Source: Gadus chalcogrammus (lineage: Eukaryota; Chordata; Actinopteri; Gadiformes; Gadidae). From it: a DNA stretch of 64,000 nucleotides. A program made the position numbers and the translations under genes. Location of the stretch: positions 19,919,488 to 19,983,487 of the forward strand of contig NC_079424.1 in the NCBI RefSeq assembly GCF_026213295.1, in the 5' to 3' direction. The notes beneath the pieces are model-generated. The model worked only from the letters and a program-made list of their open reading frames with translations. It was not told the DNA's origin and ran no database searches. Positions 39,001 to 53,100 of this stretch are shown here, piece by piece (the stretch's first letter is position 1; each line of letters opens with the position of its first letter).

Positions 39001-42000
39001 TTTTATTTTTCTTTAGGATTCTTTTTACTGACCTGTTCTTCCATTTGCACCCAACAATCCATCTTGGCTTATATTATCCCTTCTTATTTTTATGATTAAT
39101 TGTTTTACATACTTACATACATACCAAATTTGCAACAAAGACATCGCATTAAATAGATTAAATTGCATTTTTCTCACAAAATCTCTGAATGTTGCTCTTA
39201 GTCTTAATGTTTTTTAGCAGATGTCAGCACTCCCTCTCTCCTCTCGATCCACGGGCCATTACAGCACCACGGCCGAGGTGCTGGTCTGGGGTCTGGCTCG
39301 AAGCAATCAGCGTAGCGTTAAATCAGTCCCTCAGTCCACCAGGTAATGGCCGCTTAGATTCAAACTGCTTTTCAGTCTCCACCAATCGAATTGTATCGTG
39401 TTTGTCAGTTAATAAGAAGAATGTTTTATAAACCTTTTTCTGGTGTACTTTTTTTCTGATGACTTTGCAATGTCTAGACTATAATTAGCATTTTTATCTC
39501 TGCTACTTAGGTAACTAAATAGAATAAGTGAATAATAAAGATTCCTACATAGAACGTTGTTTCATTTTGTGTGCTTAATTCTCTTAGTAAACTAAATGGT
39601 AAAAACAAACAAGATCATTCTTACATTCAAGATGCACTTAATTAAACAAGGTTTTGCACTAACTCAGTGTGTTGCACATAATGTTCAGATACAAACGAGC
39701 ACACACACACATGCACGCACATGTGTAGACATAATTGCATTACATGCCTCGAGATCAGGCGTAAACTTTATATAATTATTGTTTGAAGGCATCTATTAAA
39801 ATAGTTCCAAACAACAAGGTACGTTGACAATATAATTACTGCCTGCAGGTGAAGTGTGTTGAGGTTAATTAGAACTGTGCTTGAAAATGGAAACAAACCA
39901 AATCCAAACTTGGGCAAATATATTTCATGCAATTTAATAGAAGAAGTACTTCCCTTATGTCCTTAATTTTGACTAGTGTCAAATTGTGAGATGGTTTTGA
40001 CGTCTAAAAGGTCTGACATACAGCCTCTTAAAGCGTTGACGCCAATTAAGCAGCAAATGTGGGTTAATACTGTCTGTGGATGCTAACAATTAGCATGATG
40101 GACTTTTGCCTCTTCTGGCCAAGGCAGATTAGCCACACTGCTCAGTCCCACAGCAATTAAAACCTCCTAATAATAGCAATGTCTCAGACTGACAAGAGTC
40201 CGTCGCTGAATACGTGTCCCTGTGAATGCATTGAGCCCTTGTCTGGAGAAGTCATTGTGTTTTGGCAGGAGCATTCGGTTAACCCAGTTATTTTTCAACA
40301 TTCAAAACAATAAGCCCGGTCAGTGAGCATATTTGGCCGCGACAATTAGGTTGTCGGGCTGTCGAAATGCTGCTGTCATTTATTTTGTGAAAATGTTATC
40401 TCATCTTTTACCATAAATTCATATAGCAGACAATTGTATCTAAAGTTGTTTGTATGGAATTCAGATCCAGCTCATTAAGGATCAGTTGGGGGTTAGGCAT
40501 GTTGCTCAAGGGTTCATAGTTAAAATGTGGACGAGGGGATCGACCCCATTACATTTCAGCTGAGAGTTGAGCAGCCTAGCCTAGCCTGGAACCAGATAGA
40601 GAGGCTTGTTTGGAGGGGGGGGGGGGTTGAGTTAATCGATGCTCAACAATTGATTTTGACAACCTGATATGGTTATTGTTGTTCTTGTAGGTGAGGTTTC
40701 TAGTACATCATACGTTCTAAACATGTGACAACTGCAGGAGGAACCCACATAATGACAAAGGGAGAATACACGCTTGGAATTTTCATTGAGAACATTCAAC
40801 CTTGAAATTTCCTCTTTCAAAGCTAAACGGGCAATTACACTGAAGAAAGTTGGTGTTCTATTCCGCTCTATTCAATCTATTCTACCTACTAAGTATAATT
40901 AAATGATCCTGATAAGCCAAACACTATATACAAAAAATACAAGAAACCATGTAGGTGAACTGGATGCAGACAGGATACATGCTATGGTTACTATTCATGT
41001 ATCTACACCCCAAAAAGCCTTTTTTTTTTCTATATGTGAGCAATAGAAGCATCATTACACACAGACCCTCCTGCTGACAATGTTTATGCGAGTTGCAATG
41101 GACTTGTGGGAAGTTACTCTGTCTGACTTTCCCATTCAAAATGTTCAATTTGACAATGCAAAGCAGCATCCACGAAAATACTGTACATGCGACACGCAAT
41201 GGTGCACTGTGAGGTAGAGCTGTGAAATTGCCACTCACATATTTCTGCATTTGAAGGCTGTAAACACTGTGAACCTGGGTGGGCTCATATGTTCATAATG
41301 GACGGCTGAGCCACCCCTGGCTACCGTTGTAAATTACACCCGCAGCAGAACGACATTTTCTGGAAAACTGAAATGTGCATTGATTGTAGATTCGAATTAC
41401 GCACGTCGTGTAACAAAAGCGCAGTGATTGAAAACGAAATGTTAATGAAAATTTAGAAAATAGAACATAGCTTGGTAAACATTGCTTTGAGGAAGCATTA
41501 ATGTAGCATGTAAGGAATAAAGAAAAAACAAAAACAACCCTCCACGTTCCTCAGTGGTGTAGTTTTTATGTATTTTGTTATCCGGGTGCCCCGAGGGCTG
41601 CTGTGGAGGAGAATATTACAGCAGTCCTCTCCAGTAGGGATCCTGTGGTCCCAAGAGGAATAATCTTTGCTTAGTATTGAACAGTCTGTAACCATGTATT
41701 TGAGCTGTGGCTGAGGCCGACGCCTCTTCTCAAAATGGTTTCAAATGGGAGTTATTTTTTTGTTGTTGTGATTTGTGGTGATGTGGAAAACTATTTTGAA
41801 CTGCAATCGCAGTGGATATGAATGGGTATATCGGAGCTCAGTATCTGTTCTTTGGAAAACAAAATATGTGTTGTTCCCACCCCTGCCAAAGAAAATCCCT
41901 GCCATCTCCTTGCAGTTGGGCATTTGTTTACAACTAAACTAATAATGAGTACATAAATTAATCTGTCAGACATCTTCAGCAAATGGGTCTCATTGGCTCT

Positions 42001-43500
42001 CTCTTTTCCTATAATTTACAGTTTTTAGTTTAGCTAAGTCTAATGACAATAAGTTTCTACATCTTTAACAACAACAAACAATCAATTACTGCTGTGAAAA
42101 GATGTGTTTTTAATTTATAGACGGATATGTCCAATGTGTTTTCGGTAATTTGCATGCAATCCCCTTTTTTCTTCATTCTAATTCACCAATCCTTGAAATT
42201 TTAATTTACCCATTATGTTCTTCTGGGAAAAACTTCTCAGCTTCAGTCAAAAGTAAATACGTGTAGTTTTAATTGCTGCCATGATAACGTGTTTAATAAC
42301 TTTTTGGAAGTAAATATAACCTTAATAATATGATTATTATTATTATTTCAGCATTCTTTGAAGCCCATTATCAGTAATGATACGAAAATTCTGATTTCAG
42401 TAGTCTGTGGTAGCTATCCCGGCTGGGTCGCCTGGGTGAGGGTGTATGATGTTGCGAGACCCGAAACACCCAATGACCCCAGGTTCCATCACTGATGATG
42501 TGTCTAAGTGCATCAATAGATGTATATTAAACAACTAGGTAACTCATTACAATGAGGGTACTTTAGCTTACCATTAATTAACATTATTTAATGCAGTAAA
42601 TAAGCATTATCATATACCATCAGCATTGGGTAGTGTTAACCCTATTTAATAGTGTGTGAATAATATGCATTGTGAAGACAATTCCTTGGTAAACATTCAA
42701 TTCAAAACTACTGTATCAATCTCACTGAGGGCAATTAGTAACGAGCACCACAATAAAATACAACAACATGAATCCCATCCGTTAACATGAAATCCATCAG
42801 CATGTTATTACTAGTCCATTAGTTCACTGTTTATTAACTTGGCCTGTTAGTTATTGCTTATTGATGCATTTACTAATGTTAATCAAAGGTAAAGTAATGT
42901 GTATTATGTGAAGTGTTGGGAATTAGCTGGGGGATTTAACCCACTGCCTTTAGTATATAGTAAAGGGATTGACATGTGACCCCAAGAACTGCAGCCTTCG
43001 GCAAGATGCCTGACCCCCATACTCCTTAGTCTGAGTTTCTAAGATGCTTCGTAAAGTGTGACTAAAGTACATGCATGTTTACAGGCTTATGTATATATAT
43101 TCAAATTAAAACATGCGTCGTCTGTTTGCAGTAGTCTTTGTTGTTGTTTGCGGGATGACCTGATCTCTGTCTCATTGTCCCGCTTTTGATTTTGAGGTGG
43201 TCAACATATGGGTGACTTTTGAAAGGTATTACAAAGTCAGACAACACTAAGGACCACCCAGGCCAGCAGTGTGCTGGGCTCACATCTGGACAGACGGGAG
43301 GCTTACGCAGCAGGGGTCCAGAATGAATTCCAATTCGTAAAGCAATCTATGGTTACTGACACGTGCACCAAACATATGAACAACAACAAAACAGGTGACT
43401 CCAATAAAGCTATACAAATAATACATATTTTCACTCCTCTGTAAAGAGCATTGTTCGAATATTCCACATTCATCCAAATGTTATTTGGATGGACAGGGCA
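36020..43500. other. long intergenic stretch without recognised genes
   Basis: These 7.5 kb are AT-rich and mostly unique. A C12 run is at about 36545-36556 and a G12 run near 40616-40627. Repeat-tail fragments are seen near 36800-36870, 40430-40550 (GTTGCTCAAGGG then GGATCGACCCC) and 42960-43060 (CTTCGGCAAGATGCCTGACC). Short open frames have no recognisable domain. Confidence 0.5.
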
Positions 43501-43507
43501 GAGGTAG

Positions 43508-43615
43508 GGGGGATGGCTTACACGGTAAATAACCGCTGGTAATTCATGCTTTGATTATCTATGATCTGCTGCTGCTGGTCCTGAGCCCGGTTCACTGTTT
43601 TGTGCAATCTGTCGG
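43508..43615 (+). other. duplicated non-repetitive block, copy 1
   Basis: The block reads GGCTTACACGGTAAATAACC, GCTGGTAATTCA, TGCTTTGATTATCTATG, CTGAGCCCGGTTCAC and GTGCAATCTG in order, separated by short spacers. The same order occurs at 46752-46894. Compared with that copy, about 35 bases are missing between TTCA and TGCTTT, at a short TCA direct repeat. AT-rich homeodomain-like cores such as GGTAATTC and TGATTATC are present. It does not look like a transposon end and could be a regulatory element. Confidence 0.75.
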
Positions 43616-45279
43616 AAATAAATATACATACACTATATATATGCTATAAACACTGTAGTATATGTAATATATATGATATATTTTCACTGTATCTATGCTG
43701 TGGAATGATCTGCCTGCATATGTTAACTTACTTATACAATTTATTGACCATGGCTTTTCTATATATTTATTGCTCCCCAAAAAAAATTCTCATTTGATCA
43801 ACACATTGTTGTTGATTCATAGATTTCTTCATGTGTGTTAAAATATATTATCATGTTAAATACTTTAATGTGATATACAAACTAAAAACATATCTAATAC
43901 ATTCTAGTGCCTGTGGTTGTTTAGAATTGTTGATACTTATTCTTGGAAGCTTATTCTTCGCAGTACTATGAAATCCATTAATTTTACTTCTTGTGATAAG
44001 TTAACACATGAAGGGCCCTAGGACATGCTTTTGAAAACTGCCAAGGGTTTAGAACATTTTCAGGGACAGACTGTGAAAGTCTCATTTATACTACATCAAG
44101 GAGACTAGTTTATTTTTCTCATTGTACAAAAAAATAAAAAATAAAATAATCTGATTTGACACCTGTTCAAATTTGTGTATGTGCATTTTTCCATTAAGGT
44201 TTAATTGGGAACACTTGACAGTATGGGTTGATTCATTAACAAATACTACTATAAGCTAATGCAGTAAAACTCATTATGTAATAATTAATTAACAGTTAAC
44301 TTATGGTCTCGTAATCATAAACAAATGAGGTTGCTAATGGTGTTCATGCAACGTAATGGTGTTCATGTTAACTTTGATATTTATACATTATGGTTGACCC
44401 TCATCCTAACCCATTAACCCTAACCCCTATGCTCATGCAATATAAGTATGTTTATAACTGCATCAACTTATATTATTTAATCATTCATAAATGTATCCAT
44501 ATTGAAAAGTGTTAGCATTTGATTCTTGTTTCTGGGGATTAAAATAATACTGACTAAATACTAATAAAACTGAATAAAATGCAAGACATAATAATGTTTT
44601 ACGTATGATCCATGATACTCCATACAAAGCAAAGAGTAACATAGACAAAGCCATTGCAACCTTTTTACAAACAGTGATTTTTATAGCATGAACAAATACT
44701 TATTGATACTATAAAATAATTCCCAGATACTTTGAACAAACAGTCACTCTCTGGGTGCTTAACAAACGGCTCCTTCCCATCCACTGAATTAAATCATGAA
44801 CAGAACACTTTCCTTCCAAACATTGCATTCAGTTATCATTGCGCCACATCATGATCGCACAAACAAAAGTAATCTTCGCTTCCCTTTAAAGCATCATCAC
44901 TGCTCCCTATTATGAAAACAAGCCGGCATAAAACACTGCGGTGACAGTCAAGGCTCTGGGCATTTGGCGTGATGGAACATATCATGAAGTCATGCGCCAG
45001 GCCTGCATAGTGTGGTTAGTGGGTTATGAAAACCATATTAAATATTAAATTGATCTAACATGATCCATATGCGCATGTATACTCCATTAGCACGTAGGCG
45101 CATTACAACATCATGGTAAAGATGCATGTATGCCCCTGTTGTGGTTATTGGGAGTAGCATTGCACTTTCTCTTTGAGGCCAGTTAGCCTAGCTGAGAAAA
45201 GTGGGAGACCTTAGAGTACAAAAGGTGAGTCCCCCCTGAGTTTGCTGCAACCTTGTGCTACTGTTGCCTCGTTTTTTTC

Positions 45280-45585
45280 CACACACACATACACACGCAT
45301 GAAAACACGCAAACACAGACACACACACAGCCACAGACGGACATATGTACACATACAAACGTGTACACACATACACTCACATGCATGGCTTCTCTCACAC
45401 TCATACACACACACACACACCTTCCCTTCTCTCACACACTATCTCAAACGCGCCGACGCGCCTTCTCCACAAACACACCCAGACACACACTATCTGACAC
45501 ACGCACGCGGACACACACAACATCTATCTATCTCACACAAACACAGACAGACACAAACACACACACACACACACACACACAAAAA
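45280..45585. repeat. CA-rich imperfect microsatellite cluster
   Basis: This is imperfect (CA)n with CG, GA and TA interruptions over about 300 bp, including a (CA)15-16 tract ending near 45581. A GA-rich (purine) region follows at about 45735-46010. Confidence 0.9.
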
Positions 45586-46630
45586 CTCCAATACTTACCA
45601 CCGTTGCTTGATTTAGAAAGCCCTTCTGCCCCACCTCCACCTGTCTGTGAGCACCCAGCAAGGTGGTGCTGAGAGATGGCCTGTGATGGCTGGTGACGAT
45701 GTGGTCACCGCCGATGAGGTTATCAGCCCTTGGAACCAGGGAAGAACCAGGGGAGAGAGGGAGAGAGGGGAGGGAGACAGGGGGATTGGGGGAGGAGGGG
45801 GATACAAATAGGGGAGAGAGGGGGAATTAGAGGGAGCCACAGGGAGAAAGAGGGGGGGAAGGGAGAGTAGGAGTTTGAGAGAGGGAAAGGTAGACAAAGA
45901 GAAAGAGAGGGTGGGTGAGGAGGGAAAGAGAGAGAAGGAGATGGAGAGGGCTCAAGAGTGGGAGAGAGTTGTGTGAGATGAAAGAGCAAGGGAACGATGG
46001 AGGGAGCCTGATACATACTGAGAGATCTATTAACGACCGCAACACACCTGTTTGTGACACACACCCCTTCCCCTCCTCTCCCCCCGAGCTATAGCTTTGC
46101 AACCGTGGCAACAAGGACAGATGCGTGACAGAAGCAGGCCTGTCTGCTGCACGCCGGCTGGCTCCTGCATTATCACGACTCCCAGTAGCACCGGCTTTAT
46201 GAAGAGGGACATCCAACGCTGCCGTTGGTTTAACTGTTGTTAACCGCCTCCGTGGACGATGGTAGAGCAAGTGGTCATGGTGGGTGTGGGAGAAAATTCC
46301 ACTAATATGAAATTATTATTCAAACAGAAGGAAAAAAAAGTGTTATGTACGCTGGGAGATGTATTGTCTTTTAGTTACTGAGTGATTTAAGTGTTTTTTT
46401 ATGGCGGGTTGGGGGTCACTGAAGACACCTGTCGAACACCAGCAGACGGACGGATTGGCGGGGGAAGCCGCATTACCATTTAGACAGACCCCGATGGATG
46501 AGCCCTGGGAAGGGCCATGACCTTTACATGTTGCGTCACCAACGCATTAATAATGGATGGGCTGTGCTCCATTCCATTACTGTCTCATGAGCGGGACGGG
46601 GCGAAGGGTGGGGGGCTGGCGCAGGCAGGT

Positions 46631-46662
46631 AAACATCAACAACAACAACAACAACAACAACA
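46631..46662. repeat. (CAA)n trinucleotide
   Basis: About ten CAA/AAC units lie just upstream of copy 2 of the duplicated block. Confidence 0.95.
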
Positions 46663-46751
46663 GTTCATTCCTCAGCCCGGCTTCTATCTGTCGCCGCGGA
46701 CCTTAAGGGGCTGTTTAAAAATTAATGAGCAGGGTGGAGGGGAGGTGGGGG

Positions 46752-46894
46752 GGGGTGGCTTACACGGTAAATAACCGCTGGTAATTCACTGTGGGTTATG
46801 TGCAATGTAAAACCCAACTGTCATGCTTTGATTATCTATGTATCTGCCGCTGCCGCTTGCCCTGAGCCCGGTTCACAGTTCCGTGCAATCTGGC
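46752..46894 (+). other. duplicated non-repetitive block, copy 2
   Basis: This is the longer version of the block at 43508-43615. It has an extra ~35 bases at 46789-46823 containing a small TGGGTT...AACCCA hairpin. Flanks include GGGG runs and unique sequence. The same order and strand in both copies implies a direct duplication about 3.2 kb apart. Confidence 0.75.
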
Positions 46895-47025
46895 TGTTGT
46901 TGTCGGGCTGAATTATTAAGCGCCGTTGGTGCAGTTGTGAACACACATACGGACAGCTCTTGTGAGAGGCGGTGCCATGGGGGTTAAAGCTACAGTATGC
47001 AGAGGGCAGCGGGATGAAGTGAATA

Positions 47026-47043
47026 AACACACACACACACGCA

Positions 47044-47075
<32 letters not shown>

Positions 47076-47094
47076 CACACACACGCGCGCGCGC

Positions 47095-47190
<96 letters not shown>

Positions 47191-47209
47191 ACACACACAC
47201 ACACACACA
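47026..47209. repeat. compound (CA)n/(GCAC)n/(CG)n alternating purine-pyrimidine tract
   Basis: This is about 180 bp of near-unbroken alternating purine and pyrimidine: (AC)n, GCAC tetramers, (CG)6-ish, (CA)n, (CG)11-ish, then (AC)n. CG blocks inside CA are the classic Z-DNA-forming arrangement. Confidence 0.97.
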
Positions 47210-48048
47210 TTTGAAGTGATGATGGCTCTGGTGAAGAGGCAATTACTCTTGTACTCAGACACGGATTGATTCAATCAATTCCCCCGCTCCCACTTGCAAA
47301 GAGTCGCCACGCAGGATTAGTTCATATCAGCAAAAATATGTATATACCGTCTATCCAGGGTTATGTATTCTATAATTGAAACATTCTCATTGACAGTGAT
47401 AGCAGCAGAAGGTCTATGGCAAATAGTTAATTTCATGCATGTATTTTTCATGCTGCATAATATTAATATACACAAATAATAACTAGAAAAAAAAAAGCCT
47501 GTCAATATTTCTTTACGATTTTCATTCAGGTGTATATCCCGTTCCGGGTAAGCAAATAATGAAATAACCGCTGGGTAAATAAATAATAAATTAGCTAGCC
47601 CATGAGCCAAAGGGCAAACAAATTGCTCCGGGAGGGATCCATCAATCACAGAGTCCGTCCTCATTAGTTTAGTACTGGGCACACATCCTTAAACACGCCC
47701 AAAGTCTTGTCTTAGTAATTGTGTGTCTAACACCGATACGGGCCACTCCTTCACAGTGAATAATTAATTTGGTAAAAACTGTGCTGTGATACTTTTGCTC
47801 TCCCCGACTAGGTTACTCCCGCGCCCATCTGACTTGGACGTCTATTTCCTGCCCCATATCAATTTTTCATATGCAGCCATTCGTCCTTAGGGGGACGGAT
47901 GTCATTCCCAGCCTGGATACTTAGCTTCCATGTCCCCCCGCGGCGCTCCACTGACATGTCCTGAAAACTCAAGTGTGAAACATAAAGAATATTGTTTCTC
48001 TGGTCATTCTTAAAAAAGTTCTGTGCCTGTAGTGTTGTATTGCCTGAG

Positions 48049-48050
<2 letters not shown>

Positions 48051-48088
<38 letters not shown>
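48051..48088. repeat. (AT)n microsatellite
   Basis: This is a pure (AT)19. Confidence 0.98.
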
Positions 48089-48091
<3 letters not shown>

Positions 48092-48841
48092 TATACGGTA
48101 TATTGAGACCCTCAGAGGCTACAAAAAAATGTACGATATGAGCAACATATTTAGTTGAACAAACTTCAGGTTTTACATTGCACATGATCTGTGGATTGAT
48201 GATTGTTGACAGGAAGTGACCTTTGAACGTGTGAAGATCCTTCATGTCTAGCACGGTTTTGACTAACTCACTCAGCAGTGAAAATGGTGGGTTTGATGTT
48301 ACCCTCGGTTAACATAACATAACAAATTATGTTTTCTACAACATCTTTATATGTCTTTACTTTAGCTTCAATCAAGTCTGTTTAGTCCTCGTTGAATGGT
48401 GATTATCGTTGAAAACAGGACAGTTGACAGTTGAGTCAAAAGCCTGAGCAGTTAATTTACATTTTACATTTACATTTAATGTATTGGCCAAATTCTGTTC
48501 TATACACTAATGATTACAATCACCCAAACATTTATTATTAAAAAACATTGCTAATATACAAACTGCTGAGGCAGAGCTTTTAGGCCAGATGTATAATTTG
48601 AAAAATGAAAGGCATTCATCAATTTAATGCTTGATAAACTGCATGAATATAGGATCATCTAAATCCGTCTGCCCACCTTTCTGATGCAACATACGGCATT
48701 TTCGTGGATTCCCCAGGACCAAAAACCATTCGTAGATTAATTTGCACTTCACGGGCTGCTGCTGGCAAGGTAAAACAAAGACAATGTGTTTTAACAGGTT
48801 TTTCTTTCTCTGTAGTAAAGAGCCTAAGGGCCAGAGGCTAG

Positions 48842-49388
48842 CTAGATGGGAGACAGAGAAATCAAGTGCAAACGAGAAGGAGGGGTAAGACCAAGAAGGA
48901 GAGCGAGAGCAATGGAGAGAAAGCTGGAGGGAGGGATAGGGAAGGAGAAGGGGAAAGCAAGAGCGAGAGGGAAAGAGAGGTAGTTAGGGAGAGAGAGGTG
49001 GGGGAAGAAATAAAGAGGGAGAGTGGGAGAGAGAGTAAGAGGTTGAGAGAGAGAGAGAGAGATAGGGGAAGGTGGGGGAGAAAAAAAGAGTGCACGAGAA
49101 ACAGGAGCTTTTTCCTCGTCTTCCTTGGACATCCTTAGAGAGGCCCATTCCAGATGGTCATGGCCTTTAGATCTCACTCCCCACCCAGTAATGGAGCGAG
49201 TTAGCCCGTACTCCCCCAGCACTCTGTTCTGGGCTCATTCCAGCCCGCCTGCGTTAATGAGCTTCGGACTTTCCTTCTCTCTCTCGTCCAGTCTCTCCCT
49301 CTCTCTTGCCTCTCTCTTTCTCTCTCTCTCTCTCTCAAGTGGCTCTCCTGGCTGTCTCTCGCGCGCGCACGCTCTCGCAGGGATTGCA

Positions 49389-49425
<37 letters not shown>

Positions 49426-49435
49426 TCACCTCTCT
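48842..49435. repeat. GA-rich then CT-rich and TG low-complexity region
   Basis: Sense-strand purine-rich GAGAGA sequence occupies about 48890-49090. A unique segment follows, then CT-rich sequence at 49270-49336 and (TG)n at 49392-49422. The GA and CT parts are roughly complementary and could fold together. A 95-codon frame at 49464-49751 has no recognisable domain. Confidence 0.8.
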
Positions 49436-50039
49436 TAGTTCATCAGCCAGTGTTTAAGGAGAAGTGGAAGAAAAAAGAAAAGTTAAGTGGAAAGTGTCCC
49501 CTACTGTCCTGCAGATGCAAGGTTTGGAAACGGTGACCCACATAACTTCAGACAAAAACACGAAGAAGGTCTGCTTTTGGGGACTAACGGATCTAACTGA
49601 TTTGCAAATTATGGTACAACTCATCCCCATGGAAAAGCTGAGAGACAATCATTGGGATCTGTTCTATTCTATTTTGGGAGTTGGCAGCAGAGCAGGACTA
49701 CACATATGTGCACGCATGTATAACGGACTGGAAAGTGAAAAACAGATGTGAAATTAAGTTGGGTCACACCTGGGCCCCTCCACTATAAATTGGGAAGGAT
49801 CCGCAATCGTATCTCTATCTTATCTCTCATCTTTGTCCTTCCTGCAACCTTCATTAATAGGTTGGAACACGTTGCCTTGGAAATAGCCTTTTTGTCAACA
49901 GTTTTCAGGAAGAGAGATTTATATCCCTCTCAGTCAAAGACTATTATCAGTCGGACTTCCCATTAATAATACTATTTAGTAATTTATGAGCTGGCTATCT
50001 AAAGGGATTCAGATTACATCAGATTGCAGATACGATCTA

Positions 50040-50185
50040 CACCCTAAGTACCGGTGGGGTGGTGGTGGGGGGGGTTAGGGCCTCTTGCTCAAGGATGCCT
50101 ACAGGTTGACTTCCGACATTGGGCATCGAACCGAGTAACCCTGCCTTTCGACCGGGAGTCAAACACCCGAGCCACTGCTGTGCAC
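50040..50185 (+). repeat. tail of an old teleost repeat
   Basis: The order CTTGCTCAAGGATGCC, GGGCATCGAACCGAGTAACC and AAACACCCGAGCCACTG matches tails of fish repeats that end 'TTGCTCAAGG...GGGATTCGAACC...GAGCCACTG'. Confidence 0.5.
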
Positions 50186-50199
50186 ATTATTTAGCGTTC

Positions 50200-53100
50200 A
50201 CTAAACAACCCAATGCAGGTGTTACCATGTTTCCTCGAGCCAGTTTCAATGCAGCTTGTTTAAGGACTCGGTTGCGCGGGAGCTGAAGCGTGCTGTATCC
50301 AGGACAGGGAGGTTTACTGGGATCGCACTGCGGGCTGTTGATCTGAGAGAGCGCTTCAGAGGGCGCACTAACAGACAAAGAAAAAACAATCCCCGGCGAC
50401 TTCACTGCTTTATTTTCCCCTTCTTCGTCTTCGGCTTCTCTTAGCCAGAGACTCCTCGTGGATGCTCAGGGGGAAGTAGCCAGTGTGCGCAGCATAGTCA
50501 ACCACTGACAAGAGGATGCTGGAAAAGTGATGCATTACCTCTGAGTGTAATAGGGGGAAGTTTGGGGGGGGGGGGGGGGGGGGGACGTAAAGCGCGCCAT
50601 ACAGCAACACATTCCATCACGCGGGGGGGTTTGCTTGGTTGCTTTCTGGATAAGGCAGGGGGTACGTCTTTACAAAATGCGTCCCGCTTGATGCATCCCG
50701 TAACGTTTGGATAGACGTTAAAACAGGACACGGGGAACTGAAGTGGGACCCAAAGATGGGAGTAACAGAAGATACCTTCTACTTTTTATGAACATGAAAT
50801 AGCCTGGCCGCGCTCTGTTGAGTTTTAAGAAATTGCCTTTTTATGGTGCATCCATACACATTCGGAGCAAAGAGGGGTATGTGTGTGTGTTTTCTGTCAA
50901 TGAATCTTCCTTCCTGATTACTCTGGTCAAACAGGAGTTTGAGTTGCATCATTGGCTAACTTAAAGTTGTTGTCCCCCACTGCATCAATCAGCATTGATC
51001 TATACAGTATGATGTCTATGTCGATTGATGGAGCTAATGAAAATAAAGATGTTTTGTGTTTGTTAATTTCCTGCATTTAATGGAGCTGGAAATATGTATT
51101 CAAACCCGATGAAGGATTCCATACATACTGTAGGCTGAGCCCTTTTGTCGTGGGGGTTTTCTTGATTTTCTTTTGGGAGGGACTTGCATTTTGCAGCTAT
51201 ATAAAGATTATTCAGATCCCTCTCTGTCTGTCTGACTCCTGCTACTTGTGTGAAGTGGAGTAAGACTTGTTACTGCTCTGGTGCATAGGAGAATAGAGGA
51301 GAAGATGGTCTCCCTCTCTATGGGCTTCATCTGCCAGGAAAAGGTTCTTCCTGCGGTCCCCAGTGAACCAATTTGTCGAGGCGGCTCATAAATTACACAG
51401 CCGGCTTCGGATGTCACTTATTACAGACAGGTCAGATTCCAACTGGAAGGTCTCGGATATAAAAAGCCTCTCTGATTGGTGTCTCTTTTCTCCTGCACAC
51501 TGTGTGTGGGCGGGAAGAGGAATCAGGGCTGGCCGATAACGGCTTTACATCATGAGATGAGCATCTGTGAGACACAACAAAACAAAGGTTGGACATAGCA
51601 GCATACTAAAACCTCGCTTGGAGTGTGAATTGGACATTGTTTTAATCAATGTTTCCGGTGTTCAAACTTCCATTTTTTTTCAAAACCATTAAATAGAATT
51701 GAACGTATATCACTCTCATTCCGTCCGCCAGGGGTCCCTCAATCGAGACGATAACAAACGTCCTACTTTGATGACATTGTGAAGTAGCATGAGAACGTGG
51801 GATTTGTTGTCTTCACCACCATTGCCGGTGAAGATCTATCTGACGTGGCAGAGGCAAAAAAGAAAACGCTATGATAATGTTGACCATGGTTGCAACTTCA
51901 TTACGCTACTTTACACATTACGATGTTTCCCAGACAAATACTCTAGCTGTGGTGCAAGATGTGGGGGGGGGGGGTTCTTCTTACTTGGTTATTTTTTAAG
52001 TCAGAAGGATATTGGATATTAACAGATATTCACTCTCTGAATAACAGTGATGTGAAGCGAGGAACTTAAGACTTGATCACCGGCGTGAGTCCTGTGTGTC
52101 TAGCGGTGAGTGCCTGCCCAGGAGACGTTCAGGCAGCAGCACTCCTCTCTCTAGAACCATTGTTTGCTCGATATTGCTACATAATGGGAAAAAACAATCG
52201 GGATATAATAAAAATAAGACAATTTCCATGTTAGTAAAGAATATATTTTTCCAAGCATACAGGCAAAATGAAGCAACCTCTCCACCATTTCCCGACACTT
52301 CAAGTTTGAAGTGGGAAGTATTGTCATGTTCCTTCATGTGAGAGATTTCAACTTCTCTGTAAGTTCAAATTTGATTCATTTTTCCCCAGTTGTGGGAAGT
52401 CCTCAGAGTCTGCACCCATGATAAAACTGTAGAAATCCACTTGGTTATGGTAATACGCATCCCGGTGTCAATAAGCTACGAGAAGATTCTAGAAACACAA
52501 GCCAAGACCTTTGAAGCTCTGCCAAAGGTTATTTCCCTTCAAGCCTTATTTGCTGATCAAAAAGAGCAGCAATGCCATGGTTCTAAAACACCTCGCCAGG
52601 AAATGCCCTTTGAGTTTCCTAAAAAAAGAAGTGGGTGCCTTGTCTTTTTTGATACAGCTCATTAGGTCTCTCTTTCAAAAGAGATTTTGATGTCAATAAG
52701 ACCTCCCGATACAATAAAGGTTAAATAAAGTTGTGATTATAAAGTATTGCCATCTATAAAAATATCTCTGGACTTTTAATGGAAATAAGCATATTGCTGA
52801 TAACAGTTTTCTTTATTATAATCAAACACATATGTTTATGAATTGATTGCATACTTTTTTTCCTTGTACTTTTTTTGAAATGCATTTTTACTTATTGGAA
52901 TGTATTGGAATGTTTCAATGAACTGTAGTGAGAGAATTGTATTGCAATTGGAATACATAATGGAACAAAAGTCATCTTTAATCCAGCAGTCCTACTATGT
53001 TAGAGCAGCCCTTCTGGGGGAGACACTCAGAGCCTGAGCTGGAGACCAAGAACTAAAAGGGGCAGAGTTACAATTTGTTTCCTGTTTTATCATGGAGATA

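Noticed and set aside
44398..44432. CTAACCC-like motifs suggesting an interstitial telomere repeat
   Set aside because: Only three imperfect, irregularly spaced matches.
49464..49751. 95-codon frame of normal amino-acid composition after the GA/CT region
   Set aside because: No domain, no promoter or splice signals beyond chance, and a frame of this length is expected in 64 kb. I cannot support a gene.
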